Shown here piece after piece: positions 1 through 14,100 of a DNA stretch of 64,000 bases. The number at the start of each line of letters is the position of its first letter. Position 1 is the first letter of the stretch. The DNA is from Formicarius rufipectus (lineage: Eukaryota > Chordata > Aves > Passeriformes > Formicariidae). The stretch spans positions 328,331 through 392,330 of the forward strand of contig VXAU01000756.1 in assembly GCA_013399695.1 (NCBI GenBank), read 5' to 3'. The position numbers and the translations under genes were made by a program. Below the pieces are notes generated by a model that saw nothing but the letters and a program-made list of their open reading frames with translations, was not told the DNA's origin and searched no databases.

Positions 1-500
1 TATCATACAAAAGGGAACTGAGACTCATCAATAATATCAGAAATTACAAACATAATCTTATTTAGTTGCACATGTTGTTGCAGCTGGAACTCAGTTGCCT
101 GATTACAAGAATGAAAAGGAAGCATCAATATTGCTACTGAAGTCTGAAAGTAATTTTATTCTCAAATTAACAACATTGATCATGTACCTGCATATAAAAT
201 AATTCCTCTGCAGTGAGCAGAAGGAATTGGAAGGTACTGCCTCAGACCTTTTGTAGCTGAAAACCTTTTATATTGTCAAAAAATAAAAATAATAGTAAAT
301 AAAATGCTCATATTAGAAGGGTGATTTCATGACTTCTTGTTTGGGTCCAAAAAATGGAGCTTTGCTTTGCAGACTGGCATGCCAGTGGCCAGTAATAGCA
401 ATGGTATGTCCTGCAGAATGATTTCCCCTGATGGTAAATGAAAGGGTGTTGCAGAATGCAGAAAATTGGATATTCTGTGAATATTCTGTGAACAATTCAT
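1..500. other. Unique non-coding sequence, left edge
   Basis: AT-rich single-copy-looking DNA with no coding frame I recognise. The only small structure is a short tandem duplication of the word ATATTCTGTGA near 470-492. I see no promoter or exon signal. Confidence 0.5.
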
Positions 501-938
501 TGTGCAGTTCCCAGGAGAAGCAGGCCTGTGTTTACAGATCTCAAGAGAGCAGTTCTCAGCCTTGGAGTGAGAACTTATCTATAAGAAGAACATCTGTTGA
601 TACTCCCTGAATTCCTCTGGATGAGATCAAGGAGGTGGACCTCAGGAGGACTAATTAACATTAAGACCAATGGTCAGCAAAATCTAGGTGTCCTGAGAAT
701 AGATGGTTCTAAGCTGTCCAATCACTTGATAGAATGATGTAACTGAAAAGCACAGATTATAAATACAAGGTGTGATACGTTAATAAAGATTCTTTTGTGG
801 CGAAGTTCCTTTTGTGGCAGGTCCTTTTGTGGCAAATCTTTCTTTTTGGCTATTGATTCACTGCATGAAGAGTGTGTGTGAGTTTGTGAGCCTTAAGGGG
901 CCCGTGCTGCCCTGAAGTGGCTCTGGGACGAGCTCTCA
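501..938 (+). mobile_element. Possible degenerate solo LTR
   Basis: The order of signals fits a retroviral LTR read on the plus strand. A TATA box (TATAAATA, 758-765) is followed 16 bases later by AATAAA (782-787), a compact spacing like that of alpharetrovirus-type LTRs. A U5-like stretch follows, holding three near-copies of TCCTTTTGTGGC (791-801, 807-818, 822-833; period about 15-16). The ends are placed tentatively at a TG (501) and a CA (938). I found no target-site duplication, primer-binding site or internal viral gene, so this would be a solo, decayed copy. The alternative is chance co-occurrence of TATA and AATAAA in AT-rich DNA. The signals are seen directly; the LTR identity is inferred. 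Confidence 0.35.
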
Positions 939-3900
939 TGTGAGCTTTTATATTTATATTTATATATTTTTTTTTTTTTTTAATTTTTATTTTACTTTAA
1001 GAGGGCAGCTCCTGAAGCAGCTGAACTCTCAGTTTCAGGGTTAGCAATATCAACCTGCATCATGCTTTTGTCAGCACATTAATTTCTCATTTTAGAGGGG
1101 ACCACTGGTCTTGAACAAAGGTGTCTGGAAAAGGGGCACAGTGTGAGTTGTATTATTTGTTTAAACTGGCCTTTGTTTCATCCCGTATTTCTGCACAGAT
1201 ATGTTAAAGTTTATGTTGGGGGGGGGAAATTAAAGCCATTACTCATATGCTTTGTAAGATTTTGTTGACTAATAGCTTAAATAAATTCCACTTTAACTAA
1301 ACTTCTTTGTCCTGATTTACAATAATAACTTATTTAAGCTTATCCATGGATCCAAGTTTCTGTGACTGAGACAGAAAGGTCTTACTCTGAAGTAACGTAT
1401 AATTTTAATGGAATCTGGTTAGATTGAGACTAGCGGGCTAATTGATTACATTACATGTTGAACGTCCCTACTTGAGGATGTTTTTTATTTCTTTGCAGTA
1501 AACATGACAGTGCAGATGTCATAGGAAACCTCCAAGAGTGACAGAGAAGATGAGTAATAGAGGTGTATGCCTGTTGGCAAAGGCGACAGCACACTGAGTT
1601 CAACTCTCAGCAGCTGCAGCCATGATACTGTACGTGTTTTTTGTTTTTAAAAACCTGCTACTTGTCACTGTGGGTCAAAAAAGAACCACAGTATTTCAGG
1701 TTGGCCTCAAGCACCTGACAGGTTTACTTTACAGGGAGAGCTCAGAAGGGGAATAATGGCATATCCCACAGCCACAACCTAGAAAACTCCATTCCTTGTT
1801 GCGGCACTCAAGACATAGATCTGCCTCTGCTCTGGTACATGAAGGGTAGATAAAACCAACCTTAATGGTCCCCAAAAATCTTGTATTAAATACTACAGGC
1901 ACAAACTTTAGGCCTGTGCTCGAGACAGTGTGTCAGTGGTGAGGAAGATTGCTTTTTCTCCATTTCCCCTTTTGTGATTGTTTTTCCTTGTTAGTTTGTT
2001 AGGGTTTTTTTTTCTATGGCATTACTCATGCCTCATTCTGTGAGGAGAAGCAGACAGCTACCCTTAAATAAGAGAGATTTGTTAATATAGCCATCACCTG
2101 ATGCTAACAAGCCTGACAGGAACCTGTTTTTTATAAGTGTTCCTAGCTAGGAAAAATTATGGTGAAGGTGGTGTGATTCAGAGCCCGTCTGAATTTCTCA
2201 GGTCATTATCAGCTTAGTTTCAGGACATTTTACAATACAGAGCAAGGCAGATATTGATGCCTGTGGTCAATGATCTGCTTGTAATAGACAAAGTGCTACA
2301 TGATAGTTTCATGGGAAGATTGATGCTGCCGTTTCTGAGATGTTGCTGACTCATCCATGGCATCTAATGGATGCACTTCCCTGAATTAATTCCTGCTTCC
2401 AGTTCCATAAATACGGCTAAAGTAAATGATACCTCTTAGGAAACATCCTGTCTTCGTCTTAATGTCTCTTATTCCAATGGTTAATTACTCTTACTGTTAA
2501 ACATTTGCATCTTATTTCTAGCTGAAAAGGGTCTACTGTCAGATTCCAGTTATAGCTTATTATCTTTGTGTTGGTTTTTTTTCTAAAAGCTGTTTTTACT
2601 TTGGAGGTGTTGTAATTAAACAAGCCCCACTTTTTTTTAATTTTCAGTAAGATTTTAATGATAGCATTACCAGTCTTTTCATCAGAGCTTTTTCCAAGTG
2701 TTTCTTTTTACAGTAAAGAAGCATTTTTGAATTCTTAAAGCATTTTTAAAGTATTGTGTTTTTTAAATGAGTGGTAATGATTCAGCTTTGAAGTCTGAAA
2801 GTATAAGGAAAGTAAGGATCATAGGGTATGGTCGTATGTTATATTAGACCAACTGCTACAGACTGGGGGAAGGGATGGGGATGTGGAATAAGAAATTGGA
2901 CATGTAACCATTCCTTAAGGTGTCAAGAGGGTTTGGGACTTGTTAAGTAATCACTTAAAGAAGAAATTGTTTCTTACATGTCTTCTTTTTTTTTTTTCTT
3001 TTTTTGCAATATTTCACGAAACAAGGATGGAAAATGCTATATAAAGGACATTTAAGTAGATTGTAGCAAAAAGAAAGTTTCTTTGAGAAAAATAATCTGC
3101 AATAAAATTATGAACAGTGTTTTCCAGCTCAAAAATAAATACATTTCTCTCAGGCTACAAGAGTTGAGCTAGTGACATTCCTGTTATAGTTGTCTTTCTT
3201 GTCTTTCATTACCCGAAGGTTCCTTAAAGGAAATAAATACCACTAAATATATTCAGTAGTATTTTTTAAAAGGAATATAGAAATTCAATGATGGGAAAAA
3301 AATTTAGCAGCCAAACATTATAGTGTTGTCTAACCATTTTGAGAAGAGCTTTAGGCCCTCCTCTGTCAGTGTCAGAGGAGGCAGGAAATTGCACTGGTTG
3401 ATTAAGTAGCATTATTACTGAAAACAATGAAAGAAAGACCAAACAAATCTAACTGGTTTTGTTTAAAATCAGGCCAAGAGATGTTGAGTTTTTCTCATTC
3501 ACAACATTTACTACGTGTTTGACATTTGAGCTGCTATAACTGGGAAGAGATGACTCCATCCTGAGGGGAAGGATGTTATTTCTACAGCTAATTGGCTGGC
3601 TGATACCTCAATTCATAAATCCCTCAGCCTGTTCTCATTTACCATGACTAAAGATCCCAACCATTTATAGCTGCAGTGAGGACAAGAATATTTATTTTTC
3701 CTGCTTTCTTTGAAGTTCATTCTTAAAAATCACTGAGATGTAAAATTCCTTTTCAACAGGTTCTTTTTTTTTTGAAACCCAAGCACGATTTAAAATACAT
3801 ATAATATCAAACCTTCCCTAAGAAATCTGTCACAGTGACTGAGAACAACTTTAATTAAATACTCTTGTTAAGTGAAGAGATAATTTACATTCAGGTTTCA

Positions 3901-6900
3901 CCAGATGAGTTTAATGTAATTATACCAGGGATGTTACAAAAACTGACAGGTCCCCATAGCCTTATGATCACTTGCAAATTAGAAGAGGAAGAGCTGTGAG
4001 TTCTCATTTCTCCTGTGCATGATGCATACAGAAGCCTATAAGAGACATTTCCAGAGGAGGCCACACCTCCTTTCTGGATGTTTTTCCTTGAAATTTCTTT
4101 CATGGTAATAGCTGTCCTCATTTTTATTTTTTAAAATGCACCTTCTCTGCTCATTTTGACCCTATTGAGTGCTAATGTTTAATTTTAAGACTTAAGAGGG
4201 GTTTTAAACGAAAAAAAATCCAAAGTACAATCTCTGAACTATAAATTCCTAAACAACAGGTAACTACAAAAGACTAGGTGATTACCTTATACACTGTGAA
4301 ATTTAACTTATTTTTTTATTTTTAATTTACTTTTAATTTTTCTAGATAAAAATTCCTTTAATTTATTTTAATTAAAATTGTTCCCCCCACGTCTGATACA
4401 GTAACTTTATGTTTCAAGCTTATACAAACATTTTCTTAAATCTACATATAAGAAGCCAACTGAAACTTCAAAAAATTATGGGCTTATGATTATTTAAAAA
4501 GCCTTTCCCTAGTGGAAAAGAAGTTTGATATGAGATATTCACAGTTTTGAAGACTCAGTGTTCAAATTGTTGTATCCTTTCAGTGGTTAGAGCAGATCTC
4601 CTTTATCCAAGGCTGCCTCAAAGACTAAAACTGCATGGAAAATTTAACCTTGGTCCGATCCAGAAATTCCTTTTAAAATTTTGCACACTGCAGTGTGTAA
4701 AATGTCCTGGGTCATATATGCACTGGTAATACTCAGACAGACCAGATAATTGTGTGTATAATAGGAAGGCAAGTGTTCAACCAGCCAAATACTGTTTTCA
4801 GGCCATCTGTTGGCAATGGTACATAGACACTTCAATATTATATATTGCATTTGTGAAAGTGGAAGAGACAGAAGCAAAGTAATAAAGTGTTTTGAAGTCT
4901 TCAGGTATGAATTGTAAGGTGACTAAATATTATTTTTATTTTTACATATTATATTAAAAGCCATTTACTTCTAATCCAGAGGTTATTGGCTATAGATGTC
5001 CTGCATAAGGAAAAATCTAGGCTGAAAAAGAGTTCTTTGAGCTACTGGTTCTCTCCTTGATTTCCCTGATGCACCACAGCAGGAATTTTCTTAGTGATAT
5101 TTTATTCATTTTCCCCTTCTAATTATCTCTGATTTCTCTTTTCCCATCTTTCTTTCCATGCTCTACCACAGAAAGTGACTTTGTGGTGAGCAGAGGGGAA
5201 TTCCTTCAACATATTTCAGGGAGCATGAAATTCAACCTGGGATTTTCTGTGAAGGCTGGAGATGAAAAGTGCTAACTGACAAAATCTGCTCGAGGGGAAA
5301 ACGTTTTCTCACTTTGATAATGAAATATTCATAGAGTAAGGCTTCCCCCCCTCCATGGCAGTCACATGCCAATTTCAAACTGAACTTCTGTGATCTCCAG
5401 GAGTGGGACCTTGGCGATATCCCTCTTGTCAGGACTATTCCTCTCAGTCCTGGATGTAAAAAGTGGTCAAGCAGCCATGTGGCTACAAACTCCTACACGT
5501 GGACTTTCTGTGTTTGGTGACTCAGGGTGACACACTGAAATCCTTCTGCCACAGACCTAATTTTCTAGGATCACCCCCTGGAGGAGATCCCAAACTCAGC
5601 TCTTCAGCCCAAGTGTGCCTTCATCCCTCTGAGAACACAGGCTGGGCTCTCCCAAGCATCACTGCGAGGTGCGGAGAGCTACACGTTGGGTGCTGCGCTT
5701 GCTGTACCTTCATAGTCACACAGCAGTTTTAAAGACAATGTCCCTGCAAAGTGAGGTACCCAGGTCTAAGTGACTTTTAGTTATTTTTCCTTTGTCTGTT
5801 TGGTTTGGCTTTTCCGTGTAAAGGTAACTGGGGAAGAAAACCAAATTTCTTTTGAACTAACACCAACACAAAACAAACCAATCAAAAAATCAAAAATGAA
5901 TCTCACCTTTTCGTACCATTGCACCACAACAAATAGCTTAAAAAACATTTTAAGTTGCGGGTTTGGGATTTTATTTTTTTTAAAAGCCTGAATTTTTCTG
6001 TCACATGCATTAATTTCATTAACTTCATATAATCAATACAGAGGGTTTATGGGTTTATGGATGTCCTACACAGCATGTCTGCAGCACAACAGAGCAGAAG
6101 GTGAGCCTATAACACTGGAAGACCTGTCTTAATCTTGTTTCCTTCAACTGAGAGATACTGCAATAAAGCTACAGGTTCAGAATACAGATTTATTAGCAGA
6201 AAGATTATATGTTATATATAATATATATAAAATCATTATATCTATCTATATCATTATATATTTAATCATTGTGCATTACGTATTATATATAAAATAAAAA
6301 TTATATGTTTAGTGTTGAAAATAATATAACAAGAATTATTCTTATTAATATAGTATATTTTATTCTGTTATATTTAAAAACATGGAAAATTATTTATTAG
6401 TCTTGTGTAGTACTAGATTATGTGGTTTATTGGACTGCTATGAAGTACATGATCTTTGATGTGCTTATTACATGCAATAAACAAATGGTCAGGAGTTCTA
6501 AGTTTTCCCAAAGGGATAACCTGAACATGTAGCAACCATCAAATCAAAAAAAATATACTATCAAAAATATTTTTTTTCCATTTGTAAACTATATTTTGTA
6601 TGTATTTGTTTAAGGGTATGGAAAGAAAGTGAACAGGTAAAATATTTTCGATTATTAGGTGATACAATACAGTCCTGTATTTCTGAGCAAAAAATTATCC
6701 TACATGGATAATCTCAGTCTTTGAACAAGAAATGGGAATATATAAAACTAAATGTTTGTTCTGATCCACAGTTCATTGAATTCCACTTAAACAACGAAAA
6801 TTAAATGCTCCACACTGCACTTTGAAAGACTCTTCCTATATCACCTCAAGGAAATAAGTCAACTAATTTTTTGTGGTTTAATTTACGTGAGTAAAATTCC

Positions 6901-7670
6901 ACCTCTATTGAAATCAATGACACAGCCCCTGTGCTTTCAGATGGCTGTAATTCTACTTCCATATGTACACTGTGACTGATGGTCTCTGCCACAAATAGCT
7001 CCAGGAAATGTCATTTATACATATTTGTGCAATGCCCTGCACAGTAAAGGTTGGGCTTGGTTGAAGTGAGCCAATGAGCTAGCAACATAATATAAATAAT
7101 AAATGATACCTGCTAAACAACCTCTGTGGAAAAGAGATTTATACAGCATGAAAAAGTAGTTTTTAATGACTTCCCCATTCATTTTTTTAGTATACTTGCA
7201 GATTAAGTTGACAGTTCAACACACAACATGACCAATGTTCTTGATTGCTCAAGGACCTTACTAGAGCTAAGCATAAATTATTTTGGTTTGAATGTTTTTA
7301 ATTCAACTGACCAAAAAAATTTGAGCTAAACATTCCCAACTGTTTTATCCTGAAAATGCTTCTATGGCCTCGGTTCGGATTTGCTTCTTGCTCCACATCT
7401 TGAATAGCTGTGCTGTTATTTATATTTCCTAGAAGTAGCAGGTAAAATAAACTGCCTTTAGAAAACATTGTGACCTGGCAAAAGGGAAGGGTGAAATGTC
7501 TTAGTCTTATCTCTCGATCTTCTGATCCCCTCTATGGAAGAGAAACCTCAACATGGTGTTGACCACCAAAGGACACATTCTTCTTTCTATCACACCAGCA
7601 CAGCCCAGTAAGAAAGGGGTCCCTCTCCTCAACTTTAGTCTTTAAATCGAACTGTCAAGCTCCAAAGCAA
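939..7670. other. Unique AT-rich non-coding DNA
   Basis: No coding frame, RNA gene or recognisable transposon. It contains homopolymer T runs (about 967-981, 2988-2997) and a very AT-rich stretch at 6190-6370 described separately. Short frames such as 3891-4121 (-) and 5463-5732 (+) carry no recognisable domain and lie in sequence of ordinary composition. Confidence 0.5.
6190..6370. repeat. AT-rich low-complexity stretch (TA/TAT-rich)
   Basis: Dense TATATA, ATATAA and TTATAT words with almost no G or C over about 180 bases. This fits easily melted, low-complexity DNA. It is not a clean microsatellite because no unit repeats regularly. A role as a matrix-attachment or unwinding element is possible but nothing here shows it. 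Confidence 0.6.
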
Positions 7671-7675
7671 ATTGT

Positions 7676-7760
7676 AGAAATAAGGAAAAAGAAAAAAAAA
7701 AAAAAAGAAAAGGCATAAAATCCAAACCCTATCCAACCAACCCAAACCAAATCAAGCTAT
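7676..7760 (+). repeat. A-rich then A/C-rich tract
   Basis: A run of A with scattered G (7684-7712) grades into CCAAACC/CCAACC-type A/C-rich sequence. It is one of several such tracts in the window (also 10285-10380, 11066-11126, 23203-23265, 30881-30958 and 63039-63150). Confidence 0.7.
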
Positions 7761-10284
7761 TGCTTTGTCCAACCCAGAGAGACTATATTCAAGGGGGAAT
7801 GTCCAGTGTGTTCAATTCTAGATTATTTTGCACTCTTCCCCCTTGGATTTTAATACTCAATGGTAAGTCAGATGGAGATGAAGGATGACAAAGAAAGAGT
7901 CTCACACTGCAATGTAGTAAAACTATAATTTGGAATTTGAGTAGCCAAAATGGAAGGAGGCATTGCAGGAAGTGTCTTTGTGTTGATCAAAGTCAGATAA
8001 CATTATATATACTTTCTTTGATATACAGAGAAATTCATTTACTTACAGGAATTTATTCCTAAAAATTTATTTTTGTTATCTAGCTGAGACACTGTAAGCT
8101 TGCAGAAGCAGACACAGAAACAGGATCTGAGAGTTGCCTATGTCTTGTAAAGAATTGAAATGCTTGTTATTGTTTATTGCTTTTGACCAATATAGGGAAA
8201 AGTAGCCTTTGAACAGACTTGGATGCTTAATGTTTTGATTAGATAGAAGCAAGGATACACTTTGTCATTGTCCTGCAGTAACCAGCAACTGTCATGAGTG
8301 CACTTTCCTATACAGCAGCCACACCTGAGGCAGAAACTTCTCTTGCCACAGTCATTTCAGTTAGGGGATAAGAATCTTGGAATTATATTTTTTTTTTTTT
8401 TTGTACAGACAAGAGGCTGCATATGCCAAACCCACATAATAAGGGTGATTCTAAAGAATACTATAAAAAATTCTGGTTAAGAGCTCTTGCCTTCATACTT
8501 TGCTTTGCCTTGCCTCGGGATTCTTATGAACTATACTGAGAAGATGTGAACCCTCTATTTGTTATTATAAACTGCATGTATACTTGGATATTTGGTGTTA
8601 CAGGTACCATAAACCAACATTATTCATTTACATTATAATTTTATATGTATTTGCTGTATACATTTACATTATATATTAACATTATAATTTTACATTATTT
8701 TCTATGATAGACAAAGTCCATACTTCAATGGAACTACCCAGACACATGGCATTACCTTCAAATTTAATGCCTTTCTCCTCTGCAGACAAAAAATCTGGCA
8801 CTGACATTTGCAAAAAATTGTTAAGGCCTCAGAAGCATGACTTGGAAATTAGATGAGAACATCAGGAGCTGGGGGGAGAACTTTAGACATTTGAAAAAAA
8901 AAGTTACTAGCAGTATATAAATGTCCTTCCTCCAGGTATGCTGTTGTTTTATCAAGCACACTTATTAGCTGTTTCCAGCCTCTTCTTGTCACCAGTGGCA
9001 GCTTTAACCTTATTCTTTAAAATGATACTGTGCTAAAATCAAACTGCCTACTAATGTGGCTAAAACCCCTACACCACATGGTTTCTAGCCCATTTTGTTA
9101 CATTTAGAGATTCATCAGTTAAAACAACATCCCAAAAACATAGCATTTGCGTCTTGAAATTTAATATTGTAAGGGTGAGGAGAACCATTATTGCCTGACT
9201 TGTGGCACTCTTCATCCCTCATTCCCCTCAGAACTGCTTTCTCCATCCGCACTTTGTGTCTGCCTGGCAATATTACTATTACTAGAGCAGCAGATTGCAG
9301 TTTCTGTTTCCCCCCAGTCAAGAGCAACCTCCAGACCACTCTAACCAGACAATAATGAAGAATAAATGCCTAATGCCCCAATCTGGTAAATTAGATTAAA
9401 CAATTGAGCATATCCAAAGAAATTAAATGTAGCCCAATACTTCTTGATGGCTTGGGAAATTGCGGAGGGAGAGGAAACTTTAGGTCCTAGGGTAAAATTT
9501 TTATACATTAATTCAGAAATGAGTGCTACTTTAACCTGCTGTACTTAAAGAGAAGTGCTGAGAAATAAGAATGTCATAATCAGACTAGCAGAGCATCACC
9601 TGCCTGTCCATTTTAGTGGGTGCTTTCTCTGTGGGCATCAGTCACCTATGGCTGTTCCCAAGGTGCTCATCCCCGCTCCACACTCTTGCTCAGTGTTCAC
9701 AGCAAAACCAACTCAGAGGACAAAGGGGATCTGGGCACCAACAGAGTTTCACCACCAATTTTTAGCTCAGTTTTGTACTCGAGCCTCATAAGCACGAGTC
9801 TGAACCCCAAAACACTGCTCTGAGCTCAGGTGCCCCTGTGGCACCTGATGGCTTTGGTGGGAAAGAGAAGGGGTGGCCACTGGCTGAGTGTAAGAGCATG
9901 ATTGTGTGGTGAGCCGTGGTGGTGACTGTACTCTGCTTCAAAATCATTAAACCTCTCTGCACTTGGGCTTACAAGAAGATATTTGGAGCTGAAAAGTGCT
10001 CTCCTTCTTAACTTCCTTCCCATGCTTACTGGAGGCTTTTGGATGCTGTCTGAATATCTTTCTTCCCCTCTGCTCCTGATGAGTTATTTAGTCCTAATTG
10101 CCTAATGTTTACTTGACTTTAGGTCTTTCAACGAACATGAAGCCAGGCAGGGAAAAATCTCCTGGCATGATTTCATCATAGGTGTGATGATGTTATTAAT
10201 TATCCTACTTATTTTCTCCATGTGTGTAGTAATAGAACAGCAAGAGTCTAGAACAACAGTCCTGGTGAGAAAATCTTTATGTTA

Positions 10285-10380
10285 AATTTTTTTTTTTTTC
10301 AATTTAAAGACAACAAAACAGAAACCAAGACAAAAAATAATTAAAAATACCTACCAAATAAAACCCAAAAACCACCACCA
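10285..10380 (+). repeat. Poly-T followed by A/C-rich tract
   Basis: A T run (10288-10299) precedes about 80 bases rich in AAAC, ACAAA and AAACC words. It belongs to the same compositional class as the other A/C tracts. Confidence 0.6.
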
Positions 10381-11065
10381 GAGAAGCCCAACAACCTTAG
10401 GAACAGGGTTGGAAATGTTTTTGCTTTACCTTTTGTCAAGTCTCCTAGGTTAGCTGCTAAGCAATTCAGTAGGAAGCAGAAGTAGTGCCTTATTAGAAAT
10501 GGAATCAGATACAAAAAACAAGAGGGTCTTCCACCATTTTGAGAATGAAATTATATAATATTTTAAATTCTGTAATGTGACAATATTACTTCCTCTCAGA
10601 TGGCTCTGTGCATCACATTTTTCCACTTGCAGCTAATCCACAAGGTTTGTAAGAATTTAAAACATTGATGCAACAAAACTTGTCCTTGACCAGCTGCGTT
10701 AAAGAAGGCCCATAGAGGAGACAGCGGGTTTTGAGCTGTACGGTAAGTTTTCTGTGGACTTAACTGGATATGCACATTACAAATGTTTGAAACACTTGGG
10801 TCCGAGCTCTCCTGGGGGACATCTATTTGGTCCAATATGCCTTAAAGAAGAAGTTCCTCAAATTAGCTCTAAGTGCATCTAAAGTCTCGTTCATATCCTG
10901 GGAACAAAGTGCACAGGGTATTAAGTACTGTGTTCAGAGCAGTTCTCATTCCAGTCATCATTTATGGATCTCTATTTGGCTTTCCAATGGCTGATGCAGA
11001 CACGGAGTCGATTTCTGCCCAGAAATACAAAGTACTGGAAATTTCAGAGTAACCTTGTTCTCTTT

Positions 11066-11126
11066 GGGAAAAAAAAGAAAAGAAAACAAAACAAAACTAA
11101 AACCAAAAACAACCACAGAAAAAACC
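11066..11126 (+). repeat. A-rich / AAAAC-type simple tract
   Basis: Repeated AAAAG, AAAAC and ACAAAAC words without long-range regularity. This is simple-sequence DNA. Confidence 0.65.
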
Positions 11127-14100
11127 CACAAGCATAGCCTACATTTGTGGGTATAAATATTTTCATTTACTTTTCTAGTTGATGCTAATGTCGCTGATGA
11201 TTTGAATGTTAAATCCTATTAGCCCTATCTCCTTCTCTGAAAATATTTGTCCACTTGACTGTGATGGGAACAGACAGGAGACGCAAAAAGAACTTTTATA
11301 AATGCATTTTACTGCTAAAAATGTTGCATTAGCAATTTTACCTGCAACCAGATATCCCAGACCTGTCTCACCAGTACATCTGGCTCTGTGTCTTTTGCCC
11401 AAATCTAATAGCTACTAATGAAATGAAGAATGTGGTGATTTTAATTACTTTTTTTGGAAACAAATAAATTATAAATATTGATGGACCTAAGTTTGTTCAA
11501 CTACAGATTCATCTTTTTAAAAAAATTTTCTTGATATCTTGGCTGACCTAAGAAGGGAGAAATCTGTGGAGCCACTGCACTGTTATGTTGTCTGAAAGAG
11601 GTATCCCCCAGTAAGTTGTACTAACTGATGGTGTAATTAGCATTTTAAATTTCATTGTAGCTACTCTGAATTCGATTTGTTAATGTTTCCATGAATTATT
11701 TTAGGTATGAAGATAAAATCTTGCAAACTTTTAAATGCTGTAAGTTTTCTTTCTTCAGAAACAGTAGGAATCCATTTCTTCTATAACTCAACTACTCATC
11801 TAAGCATCCCATATTGGAGTAGTTCTCTTCAGTTGATAGCTCACAGTTTACAGGCTTTGTTCACCTCTAGCAGTATGAAAGGGTGTTGTTTGGGATCACA
11901 TGGCAGAAGAACAGCATTCTCAGAGCCCAGAGTGAGTTAAATCCCCCAATAGGTCAGAGGCATTTGTGGCTTATTATATAAACAGTGACAAAGATCAAAT
12001 AATTTGCACTGTGAGCTTTCACACGCTCTAGGGAAATTGCTGAAATTATTAAAAAATATGGGAAATCCTAGCAAGTAATCCACCACCTTCACAAATATTT
12101 TTCTCTTTACATTTAATTCCATGCAGATGTGGGAGAGATGTAGAAAAGATGCTTGTATTTGAATCTCTGCTCTAAGGTGAGTTCAGTTTTGGTTTTTGGG
12201 GGTTTTGTTGTGGTTTTTTATTTTATTTTTTAATATTCTGCCACCTATTGGTAACTGTAGCTCCTCGAGATGATGTACATGGCACACTGATATACAGAAC
12301 AGCCAATGTAATCCATGTCCCTGTCTCTTTTAATTAACACAGTCATTTGCTCTTCTTCCCATGCAATTTACTCTGCAAAAGTTCCAATGGATCAAATTTT
12401 GCCAGGGGAAACCACCAAAGCATTTAAACAATTCCACTGATTTTACAGTGGCCTGAAGTCAAATCAAACTTTCAGATTTTTGACTGCCTTTCCCTCTAGA
12501 AATGTGTATTAAGTACTGAGGCCTCTCCTACAAGATCTAATATAAAAACTTCCCACAAATCCTATGTGGTAAAAACATTTAGGAGACCAACCAAATTCCT
12601 GTCCATTTCTAACTAGAGATACTAATTTCTTTCCTGTTTATGATGTACATTAAATAGAACTGGATATCCATTAAACCTGGAATATATTAGATGACTCCTT
12701 ACTTCTGTGGAATCCATATAGATTCATACCAGTCTTGATTAGCTGTTTATTTTCAGAAGCAGAGAAAGTTTTACTTCACCTTGAGGGAATCCTAGATGAG
12801 CTTAGTATTTGCTTGTGGGTTTTGAAGATGAATGGGAAAACTCTAGTGATTTTGATTTTGTATATTTATTATCTGTTTGGTTGTTCATAAATGGACTCAA
12901 TCATGCCATACGCAATGTTATCTTTGTCTCATTTGTAACTCTAAATTGGTAAGATTAACATCATTCTAAAGGTCTCATTACCGTAGAGGGGGGTGACATG
13001 AAAGGCTGGGACTGGTCTGTACCTCAGAGTTTGTTATTTGGTGTTGATCTCCCTTTAAAGATTTTTATCTGCAAACACGAAACTTGAATGTCAAAGCTTG
13101 AAGGGATTTGAACTATCCAATATATGGTGGATGTTGAGTATCTTCAGAAAACAGGAAGGGAGTAATCAGCATGAGAAGAAACAGAGTATTGGGGCAGATA
13201 AAAATAGGTCAATATTTTTATTTTTGGGTGTGAACCAGGAATTCCAGTCTCGGGTTATGCTGAAGACATCAGAAAGAGGGTCACAAAGAACGAGAAAGAT
13301 GAAAAACAATCAGAAGAGGCGTGAGAGCAAAGCAGAGTGATCACCTCAAAGGTGAACTAAATAAAGAGTCCAAACTCTTACTGATAAGGGCAGATGTGGA
13401 AAGTAGAAGGTCAAAGTGTGAAAACAAATGAGGAACATTTTGGAGGAGAAAAATAAAGAGTAAAGTGTGACAAGTGAGTTGCCAGAAAACTAAGGTGAGA
13501 GGTAATTAAAGAATATTGCCGAGGATCTCGTGGATGTACTTCTGTCAGTCTCCTCGGGGGAGGCTCCTGAGAGGCACCAATTTTCCTCAGGCAACAAAGA
13601 TGACACATTCTGGGACTGAGGCGCTGCTTTAATACATTTTGCAAAAATGGATCAGCTGTGGGATAACAAAACACCAAAGCGAGACAATTAAATAGATGAG
13701 GGCTTGGACTTTGACTCCAGAGGAGCTTAGGTATAAAGCCTTAAAAAGGTTCCCATGTAAGGAAACAATATGTACTAGATACAATGGCTATAGTAGATAC
13801 ATTTATAATGTAAATTAAAGTGGTGTTCTTCAGTGTTCTGTAAAAGGAATGATGACCTAAATGAAGTATAAGTTGGTGTTCACGACTTCTAGGAAAACCT
13901 GTAAAATCAATCATTAGATGTGGATGTTTAAAATGCTTGGCAGGGAATCTGAACTGAGAGGAAAACTGGCCTCTGTCTGAAGGGGAGATGTGCCTCTAAT
14001 AACTTGATTTTTTTATATTCACAGATGCCTGTTAAGGAAGTAGAGAAAGCATGAAACAAGAAGTGAAGTGCTGTTAAGTTTAAAGAGGTTACTGGCATCA

